6,810 nucleotides of DNA, from the NCBI GenBank assembly GCA_027490345.1, contig JAIXYF010000454.1, forward strand, positions 1-6,810. The letters are read 5' to 3'. How positions within the stretch are numbered: position 1 is the first letter of the stretch; each line of letters starts with the position of its first letter. Shown here in pieces: positions 1 to 3,926 of the stretch. This DNA comes from Novosphingobium sp. (GTDB taxonomy: Bacteria > Pseudomonadota > Alphaproteobacteria > Sphingomonadales > Sphingomonadaceae). Both the position numbers and the translations under genes were made by a program. The notes below the pieces were generated by a model. It did not search any database and was not told the origin of the DNA. It was given only the letters and a program-made list of their open reading frames with translations.

Positions 1-896
1 CATTCGGGATCGCCAAAGCGGCAGTTGTATTCGATCAGCTTGGGGCCGTCCGCTGTCAGCATCAGGCCTGCAAACAGCACGCCGGAATAAGGCATCCCGG
101 CCTCGGCCATGGCCTTCACGGTCGGCGCGATGATTTCTGCCATGGCGCGGGCTTCCAGCTCGGCGGTCAGCACCGGGGCGGGGCTATAGGCGCCCATGCC
201 GCCGGTGTTGGGGCCGGTATCGCCTTCGCCCACACGCTTGTGATCCTGCGCCGAGCCGAATAGCGCGATGGCGGTGCCGTCGGTCAGGGCAAACAGGCTC
301 ACTTCCTCGCCTTCGAGGAATTCCTCGATCACCACTTCGGCCCCGGCCCCGCCGAATGCGCCGCCGAACATGTCATCCACCGTGGCAGAAGCTTCCGCAG
401 CGGTCTGGGGGATCACGACGCCTTTGCCCGCTGCCAGCCCATCGGCCTTGATGACCACCGGGAGCGAGAAACCAGCCAGTGCGGCGTGGGCCTCGGCAGC
501 GCTCTTCGCGCGGACATAGCCTGCGGTGGGTATGCCTGCGCGCGTGCACAGGTCTTTGGTAAAGCCCTTGGAGCCTTCAAGCTGGGCCGCGGCCTTGCCT
601 GGCCCGAACACGGCAATCCCCGCCGTGCGCAGCGAATCGGCAAGCCCATCGACCAGCGGCGCTTCCGGACCGATGACGACAAGGGCGATGGCATGCGCGG
701 CGCAGAAGGCGGCAATCGCCCCATGGTCGGCGAGCGCCAGCGCTACGCAGCCACCCCTCCCCCCGCGCACGGTGATCACTTCGGCAATCCCCGGGTTCCC
801 CGGCGAAGCCCACAGCTCTTCCAGACGCGGCGATTGCGCCAGCTTCCACGCCAGCGCATGTTCGCGTCCGCCAGAGCCGATGAGCAGGATATTCAT
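1..896 (-). CDS. purD: Phosphoribosylamine--glycine ligase (GAR synthetase), C-terminus cut by window edge
   Basis: This ATP-grasp enzyme joins glycine to 5-phosphoribosylamine in the second step of cytosolic de novo purine synthesis. The reading frame is open from the ATG (complement of 894-896) to the left edge, giving 298 of roughly 420-430 residues. Visible family motifs are the N-terminal GSGGREHALAWKLAQSP (residues 7-23), GPEAPLVDGLADSLR, FGPGKAAAQLEGSK, the ATP-binding KADGLAAGKGV (150-160), SAQDHKRVGEGDTGPNTGG and NTGGMGAYSP (230-239), and at the edge YNCRFGDPE (290-298), where the metal/ATP site of the grasp domain is completed. The missing part is the end of the ATP-grasp domain and the C-terminal domain. 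The start is fixed by the canonical M-N-I-L-L-I-G opening; only a weak AAGG-like ribosome site lies upstream. It is transcribed divergently from xseA with overlapping start codons. Oddity: a Gly/Arg-rich stretch at residues 44-49 makes this region a few residues longer than I recall for relatives. Confidence 0.97.
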   Translation of the reverse strand, partial: MNILLIGSGGREHALAWKLAQSPRLEELWASPGNPGIAEVITVRGGRGGCVALALADHGAIAAFCAAHAIALVVIGPEAPLVDGLADSLRTAGIAVFGPGKAAAQLEGSKGFTKDLCTRAGIPTAGYVRAKSAAEAHAALAGFSLPVVIKADGLAAGKGVVIPQTAAEASATVDDMFGGAFGGAGAEVVIEEFLEGEEVSLFALTDGTAIALFGSAQDHKRVGEGDTGPNTGGMGAYSPAPVLTAELEARAMAEIIAPTVKAMAEAGMPYSGVLFAGLMLTADGPKLIEYNCRFGDPE

Positions 897-897
897 G
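894..897. other. Head-to-head overlap of purD and xseA start codons (CATG)
   Basis: The four-base palindrome CATG carries both start codons: 895-897 read on the plus strand is the xseA ATG, and 894-896 read on the minus strand is the purD ATG. The genes therefore have no intergenic DNA. Each gene's ribosome site and promoter must lie inside the other's coding sequence. For xseA an AGCAGGA-like site lies about 5 bases upstream (883-889); for purD only a weak AAGG is seen about 13 bases upstream. The overlap depends on the start choices, which are well supported for purD and well supported by N-terminal family similarity for xseA. Confidence 0.8.
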
Positions 898-2370
898 CCA
901 GAGACGCCGCCTTATCATGATGATCAGAATGGCGGGCTGTTAGCCGCCCAGACGGCGGGCGACAACGCCCCGGCGCTTTCGATCAGCGAGATTTCCCAGC
1001 TCCTCAAGCGCACGGTGGAAGACCGCTTCGGTTTCGTGCGCGTGCGCGGCGAGCTTTCAGGCGTGAAGCGGGCGGCTTCGGGGCACCTCTACCTCAGCCT
1101 CAAGGACGAGAATGCGCGGCTCGACGGGGTCATGTGGCGCGGCGGGGCGCAGCGGCTGGGCTTTCTGCCTGAAGACGGCGTGGAAGTGATCGCAACCGGC
1201 AAGCTCACCACCTATCCGGGCCGATCCAATTACCAGATCGTGATCGAGCGGATGGAAATCGCCGGGGAAGGCGCACTCCTTGCATTGCTGGCCAAAACCA
1301 AGGCGCGGTTGGAGGCGGAAGGCCTGTTTTCGCCCGCGCGCAAACGGCCGCTGCCCTATCTGCCGCGCGTGATCGGTGTGGTCACTTCGCCCACCGGCGC
1401 GGTGATTCGCGATATCCTGCACCGGCTGCGTGATCGGTTTCCCACCCATGTCGTTGTCTGGCCAGTGCTCGTGCAAGGCCCGGGCGCCGCGGCGCAGATC
1501 GCGGCGGCGGTGCGGGGCTTTTCCGCCATGGAGCCGGGCGGCGCGGTGCCCCGGCCCGATCTTGTGATCGTGGCGCGCGGCGGCGGCTCGATCGAAGACC
1601 TATGGTGTTTCAACGATGAAGACGTGGTGCGCGCCATCGCCGCCTGCACCATTCCCACGATCAGCGCCGTGGGCCACGAAACCGATACCACGCTGGCCGA
1701 TTTTGCCGCCGATGTGCGCGCGCCGACGCCAACTGCTGCAGCGGAAATGGCCGTGCCGGTGCGTGGCGAACTGATCGCGGGCCTTGCTGATTTCCATGCC
1801 CGCCAGCAGCGCGCGGTGGTGCGGCTGCTCGCTCTCTCGCGCGAACGGCTGGAGCAGCGCGCCCGGCGCTTGCCCGCGCCGCAGGCCTTGCTTCAGAGCC
1901 AGGCGCAGCGGCTCGATGATCTGGGGGACCGGCTGCGCCGCGCGCTGGTGCACCGCACCGGTCTGGCGGCGACCCAGCTGGCGCAGCGCAGCGCCGGGCT
2001 GCGGCCGGCGGTGCTCGATGCCCGGCTGCGGCAAGGGCGCGAAAGGCTTGCCGCCCAGCGTCTGCGGCCCGCGCTGGTGGCGCAGCGCATCGCAGCGGCC
2101 CGGGCAGAGCTGGCCGCGCTCGAGCGGGTGCGGCGTTCGCTCGATCCCAAGGCGCCGCTGCGGCGCGGCTATGTGCTGGTTACTGATTCGGGCGGGCAAT
2201 TGATCCGCGCGCGCGCCGCGGCGCAAAACGCCAGCCTGCTCCATCTGGAGTTTGCCGACGGCGTGCTCGATGTCGTGCCCGGCAGCCCGCCCGCTGCACC
2301 AATAGCCCGCGCGCAGCCAAAACCCCGCGCTGCGCCAGCGCCGGGCGATGCCCAGCCCAAGTTGCTGTAA
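895..2370 (+). CDS. xseA: Exodeoxyribonuclease VII large subunit
   Basis: This is the catalytic large subunit of exonuclease VII, which with several XseB small subunits degrades single-stranded DNA from both ends into oligonucleotides, mainly in repair and mismatch correction. The 491-residue product has an N-terminal OB-fold region (about residues 28-120, with RVRGELSGVKRAASGHLYL). The catalytic domain follows, with GVVTSPTGAVIRD (161-173), RGGGSIEDLWCFNDE (228-242) and AVGHETDTTLADF (258-270, including H261 and D264), then APTPTAAAE. A long Arg/Gln/Leu/Ala-rich helical coiled-coil region spans about 295-420. A C-terminal beta segment with LRRGYVLVTD begins at 422. A Pro/Ala-rich tail from 463 ends in Q-P-K-L-L. 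The frame stays open upstream to 526, but that part is antisense to purD and has no family resemblance. The ATG at 895 gives the expected short leader before GDNAPALSISEIS. No xseB is visible here. Likely first gene of an operon with the two genes downstream. Confidence 0.96.
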   Translation: MPETPPYHDDQNGGLLAAQTAGDNAPALSISEISQLLKRTVEDRFGFVRVRGELSGVKRAASGHLYLSLKDENARLDGVMWRGGAQRLGFLPEDGVEVIATGKLTTYPGRSNYQIVIERMEIAGEGALLALLAKTKARLEAEGLFSPARKRPLPYLPRVIGVVTSPTGAVIRDILHRLRDRFPTHVVVWPVLVQGPGAAAQIAAAVRGFSAMEPGGAVPRPDLVIVARGGGSIEDLWCFNDEDVVRAIAACTIPTISAVGHETDTTLADFAADVRAPTPTAAAEMAVPVRGELIAGLADFHARQQRAVVRLLALSRERLEQRARRLPAPQALLQSQAQRLDDLGDRLRRALVHRTGLAATQLAQRSAGLRPAVLDARLRQGRERLAAQRLRPALVAQRIAAARAELAALERVRRSLDPKAPLRRGYVLVTDSGGQLIRARAAAQNASLLHLEFADGVLDVVPGSPPAAPIARAQPKPRAAPAPGDAQPKLL

Positions 2371-2377
2371 GGCGAAA

Positions 2378-2406
2378 TTGCTTTGCGCTGCGCAAGGCAC
2401 TAGATT
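2378..2406 (+). promoter_or_regulatory. Possible internal promoter before the DUF2093 gene
   Basis: TTGCTT (2378-2383) and TAGATT (2401-2406) are separated by 17 bases, matching 3/6 and 4/6 positions of the sigma-70 -35 and -10 consensus. A start about 7 bases after the -10 would fall at about 2414, the A of the DUF2093 ATG, so the transcript would be leaderless or nearly so. No good Shine-Dalgarno precedes that ATG, which fits the idea. The match is modest and could be chance. Confidence 0.25.
2380..2398 (+). other. Intercistronic hairpin between xseA and DUF2093
   Basis: GCTTTGCG and CGCAAGGC can pair as an 8-bp stem with one T-G wobble around a CTG loop, in the 43-base gap after the xseA stop. 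No T-run follows, so it is not a standard intrinsic terminator. It may affect mRNA processing or stability between the cistrons, or be incidental. It also lies mostly within the spacer of the possible promoter noted here. Confidence 0.45.
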
Positions 2407-2413
2407 GGCCATC

Positions 2414-2617
2414 ATGCTGATGAACTCTGCCAATCGCCTCGCGCGCCTTCACTATATGCCCAGCCACTTTCGCCAGACCGGCGCGGGCGATCATGTGATC
2501 TGCGCGGTAAGCGGCGCGCGGATCGGGCTCGATCTGCTGCGCTATTGGAGCGTGGAGCATCAGGAAGCCTATGCCAGCGCCGAGATCGCCACGCGCCGCC
2601 TGCTCGGCGGGGAATGA
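2414..2617 (+). CDS. Small DUF2093 family protein
   Basis: This 67-residue protein matches what I recall of the DUF2093 family in alphaproteobacteria: an opening like LMNSANRLARLHYMP, then GDHVICAVSG, then LLRYWSVEHQEAYAS and EIATRRLLGGE. Its function is unknown. It has no signal peptide or membrane segment and is probably cytosolic. The core CAVSG-x-R-I-x-L-x-x-L-R-Y-W-S-V segment is the likely functional surface, although only one Cys is present. The ATG at 2414 gives the family-like N-terminus; a second ATG at 2420 is possible. The frame extends to 2348, but that part runs over the xseA end and looks non-coding. Its stop overlaps the next gene's start as ATGA, suggesting translational coupling. 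xseA ends 43 bases upstream on the same strand. Confidence 0.85.
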   Translation: MLMNSANRLARLHYMPSHFRQTGAGDHVICAVSGARIGLDLLRYWSVEHQEAYASAEIATRRLLGGE

Positions 2618-3558
2618 GGCGCAGGGTCATGTCTCCGCTGGGCGCCGCCCTGCGCGGCGCGCTGGCTGCGGTGGCCGTGCTGGGCGCCTGCGGGGCGAGC
2701 CAGGGCCCGGCGGTCTCCGCGCCGCCTCCTGCGGTTTCGGCGCCCGCACCCGCACCCGCCCCCACCCCGACACCGGAGCCTGTCAGCACGTCTGTCGGCG
2801 GACTGCAGTATCGCGGCAAGCTCACGCAAGGCGGCTGGATCCGGGGCGTTGCGCCAGCGGGCACGCGCACAGTCACGCTAGGCGGGGCCGCACTGGCCCT
2901 TGCGCCCGATGGCGCGTTCTTCGCCGCATTTGACCGGGATGCACCGGCCAGCCTCGATCTGGCCGTCACCGCGGCCACGGGCTTCTCGCTTTCCATGCCG
3001 CTGGCGATTGCGCCGCGCGGCTGGCGGATTGAACGGATCAATGTGGCCAAGCGGCCCGGCAAGCTGCCCGATGCCGAATTCAAGGCGCGGCGCGCTGCAG
3101 AGCTGGCCCGGATCGGCGCGGCGCGGCGGCTGGGCAGCAGCGCGGCCGGCTGGCGGCAGGGCATGATCTGGCCAGCTGCGGGGCGCATTTCGGGCGAATT
3201 CGGCGCGCAGCGAATCTATCGCGGAGAGCCTGGGGCCTATCATTCGGGCATCGATCTGGCCGCGCCGAAAGGGGCGGAAATCCGCGCACCGGCTGATGGC
3301 GTTGTCACCCTTGCCGCCAGCGCGGCCCCTTTCACGCTGGAGGGTCATCTCCTGATCCTCGATCACGGGATGGGTCTCACCTCCGCATTCCTGCATTGCT
3401 CCGATCTGGTGGTGCATGAAGGCGACAGTGTGCGGCAGGGCGATCTGATCGGCCATGTCGGCATGACCGGGCGCGCCACCGGCCCGCATCTGCATTGGGC
3501 GCTGACATGGCAGGGGCGGCGGCTTGATCCGCGCCTGTTTGCCGCGCCGGAACGCTGA
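2614..3558 (+). CDS. M23 family metallopeptidase, predicted lipoprotein
   Basis: This is a predicted envelope zinc endopeptidase of the M23 (LytM/peptidase_M23) family, which cleaves peptide cross-links of peptidoglycan. The 314-residue product starts with an Arg-rich n-region (MRRRV) and a hydrophobic stretch ending in the lipobox L-G-A-C (Cys26), so it is probably lipidated and tethered in the periplasm. A Pro/Ala/Thr-rich linker follows (about 30-52). Next is a beta-rich, Ig-like middle region (about 55-140, with GWIRGVAPAGTRTVTLGG and DGAFFAAFDRD), then a short helical segment. The M23 core has the zinc ligands H210 and D214 in HSGIDLAAPKG and the H-x-H of GPHLHW (H292, H294), so it should be active rather than a degenerate activator. 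The ATG at 2614 overlaps the DUF2093 stop (ATGA). An ATG at 2629 is also plausible, since GAGG lies 9 bases upstream of it; both keep the lipobox. The substrate bond cannot be read from sequence. Confidence 0.9.
   Translation: MRRRVMSPLGAALRGALAAVAVLGACGASQGPAVSAPPPAVSAPAPAPAPTPTPEPVSTSVGGLQYRGKLTQGGWIRGVAPAGTRTVTLGGAALALAPDGAFFAAFDRDAPASLDLAVTAATGFSLSMPLAIAPRGWRIERINVAKRPGKLPDAEFKARRAAELARIGAARRLGSSAAGWRQGMIWPAAGRISGEFGAQRIYRGEPGAYHSGIDLAAPKGAEIRAPADGVVTLAASAAPFTLEGHLLILDHGMGLTSAFLHCSDLVVHEGDSVRQGDLIGHVGMTGRATGPHLHWALTWQGRRLDPRLFAAPER
2728..2784 (+). repeat. Pro/Ala/Thr-rich low-complexity linker in the M23 lipoprotein
   Basis: Short CCX/GCX codon repeats encode an A-P-A-P-A-P-T-P-T-P-like tract just after the lipidated cysteine. 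Such extended linkers usually let a lipoprotein's catalytic domain reach away from the membrane into the peptidoglycan layer. The GC-rich repeats could vary in length between strains. Confidence 0.7.
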
Positions 3559-3597
3559 TAATCCGGGCTGACGCACGTTTCTTGCCCTTCACAGGGA

Positions 3598-3609
3598 TTT
3601 GCGCGCAAA
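3598..3609. promoter_or_regulatory. 12-bp perfect palindrome upstream of promoter
   Basis: TTTGCGCGCAAA is a perfect 12-base palindrome immediately upstream of the candidate -35 region. A looser CAGG...CCTG pair (3592-3595 and 3617-3620) flanks it. It could be the binding site of a dimeric regulator. The regulator is unknown. Confidence 0.4.
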
Positions 3610-3612
3610 AAA

Positions 3613-3639
3613 TTGTCCTGATGCCGATCCGGATATAAT
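3613..3639 (+). promoter_or_regulatory. Candidate sigma-70-type promoter for the TonB-dependent receptor
   Basis: TATAAT (3634-3639) is a perfect -10 hexamer, and TTGTCC (3613-3618) can serve as -35 with a short 15-base spacer. An A-rich run (3607-3612) lies just upstream. This is the only such A/T-rich island in the region. Transcription would start near 3646, leaving a leader of about 280 bases. The short spacer may mean a weak promoter that needs an activator, or that the true -35 differs. Confidence 0.4.
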
Positions 3640-3650
3640 TTTCAGGCAAT

Positions 3651-3662
3651 CCGGCGCGCCGG
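3651..3662. promoter_or_regulatory. 12-bp perfect palindrome near predicted transcription start
   Basis: CCGGCGCGCCGG is a perfect palindrome just after the predicted start point. Its centre is 53 bp from that of the upstream TTTGCGCGCAAA palindrome, and both share the GCGCGC core. It may be an operator half of a pair, or a short hairpin (4-bp stem, 4-base loop) at the 5' end of the mRNA. Confidence 0.35.
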
Positions 3663-3669
3663 GGGTGAA

Positions 3670-3690
3670 GCGCCACGCGTGGTCTGGCGC
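3670..3690 (+). other. Leader hairpin 1
   Basis: GCGCCA (3670-3675) pairs perfectly with TGGCGC (3685-3690) across a 9-base loop, which itself overlaps the palindrome CCACGCGTGG. It would fold in the predicted leader RNA. Confidence 0.4.
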
Positions 3691-3699
3691 CGACAGGGT

Positions 3700-3731
3700 G
3701 TTGCAATCGCGCCACATGGCAGCAACGTTTT
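3700..3731 (+). terminator. Weak terminator-like hairpin followed by TTTT
   Basis: GTTGC (3700-3704) pairs with GCAAC (3722-3726), with a small inner GCC/GGC stem (3711-3713 with 3718-3720), followed closely by TTTT (3728-3731). The stem is short and the T-run has only four bases, so termination would be inefficient. It could attenuate receptor transcription or mop up read-through from the upstream operon. It overlaps a five-codon ATG...TGA mini-ORF (3716-3733). Confidence 0.2.
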
Positions 3732-3733
3732 GA

Positions 3734-3768
3734 GCCCTGCCCCAAGAACCTCCTTCCAAAAACAGGGC
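3734..3768 (+). other. Leader hairpin 2 with anti-Shine-Dalgarno-like loop
   Basis: GCCCTG (3734-3739) pairs perfectly with CAGGGC (3763-3768). The 23-base loop contains ACCTCCTT (3748-3755), the same as the conserved 3' end of 16S rRNA that pairs with ribosome sites. Its CCTTC (3752-3756) can pair with GAAGG (3912-3916) of the receptor's ribosome site, so a translation-masking fold is possible. Confidence 0.35.
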
Positions 3769-3806
3769 GAAATCTACCAGTAGGCCCACCGTTCCTCGTA
3801 ATTCGT

Positions 3807-3899
3807 ATGCACTTTGTCATGTCTGGCGCAGACCGGACGACAGAGCATTGCGAACCGGGGAACATCTTCCGGCGGCCTTGGGGATCCCATCTGGGATAG
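3807..3899 (+). CDS. Possible 30-codon leader ORF upstream of the receptor
   Basis: An ATG at 3807 opens 30 codons (starts MHFVMSGADR, ends RRPWGSHLG) and stops with TAG at 3897-3899. It is in the same frame as the receptor, 27 bases before its GTG. No ribosome site precedes the ATG and I recognise no family, so it may not be translated. If it is, its stop lies within the ATCCCA/TGGGAT inverted repeat, and terminating ribosomes would sit close to the receptor's ribosome site. This would suit translational coupling. Confidence 0.15.
   Translation: MHFVMSGADRTTEHCEPGNIFRRPWGSHLG
3815..3842 (+). other. Leader hairpin 3
   Basis: GTCTG (3821-3825) pairs with CAGAC (3829-3833) around a GCG loop. 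An outer TGTC/GACA pairing (3815-3818 with 3839-3842) extends it across an asymmetric internal loop. Confidence 0.35.
3884..3897 (+). repeat. Inverted repeat just upstream of the receptor ribosome site
   Basis: ATCCCA and TGGGAT are perfect 6-base inverted arms separated by two bases (TC). The last base is also the first of the TAG stop codon that ends the short leader ORF. As DNA it is a candidate operator; as RNA the loop is too tight unless the inner pairs open. Confidence 0.4.
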
Positions 3900-3912
3900 G
3901 GGCTGCCCATTG

Positions 3913-3918
3913 AAGGGA
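3913..3918 (+). promoter_or_regulatory. Ribosome binding site for the GTG start of the receptor
   Basis: AAGGGA lies 8 bases before GTG 3927. With the in-frame TAG at 3897-3899 and no ATG between, it fixes the receptor start at the GTG. Confidence 0.75.
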
Positions 3919-3926
3919 CTGGACAC

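Larger units (their letters stand above)
3559..3926 (+). promoter_or_regulatory. Regulatory intergenic region and long leader of the TonB-dependent receptor
   Basis: This 368-base stretch has no convincing conventional gene. It holds an A/T-rich island with a TATAAT element (about 3598-3645), two strong GC palindromes and several inverted repeats further down. It also has short leader ORFs and a good ribosome site before the GTG at 3927. I found no clear intrinsic terminator for the upstream operon: no GC stem followed by a long T-run. I looked for TPP and cobalamin riboswitch signature boxes and did not see them, nor a convincing Fur box. Individual elements are listed separately. Confidence 0.6.

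Noticed and set aside
526..894. N-terminal extension of the xseA frame by 123 codons
   Set aside because: This part is antisense to purD, has no XseA similarity and is Ser/Pro/Ala-rich. The ATG at 895 gives the normal N-terminus and length.
413..920. ORFs in the alternative frames over purD
   Set aside because: They overlap conserved purD codons, have no family motifs and reflect high GC content.
2348..2413. Upstream extension of the DUF2093 gene to 2348
   Set aside because: The added residues overlap the end of xseA and the hairpin, and do not resemble the family N-terminus.
1600..2433. 277-codon minus-strand ORF opposite xseA
   Set aside because: It is Arg/Gln/Gly-rich with no recognisable motif, fully opposite a conserved gene, and is a GC-bias shadow.
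2545..2613. Upstream extension of the M23 gene to the ATG at 2545
   Set aside because: It would overlap the DUF2093 gene by 73 bases and place about 23 charged residues before the signal peptide, spoiling the lipoprotein signal.
3541..3600. Intrinsic terminator after the M23 gene
   Set aside because: No GC-rich stem followed by a T-run is visible right after the stop. The only hairpin with TTTT is at 3700-3731 and is weak.
3559..3926. Known riboswitch (TPP or cobalamin) or Fur box upstream of the receptor
   Set aside because: I did not find the signature boxes of these elements. The inverted repeats alone do not identify a known class.
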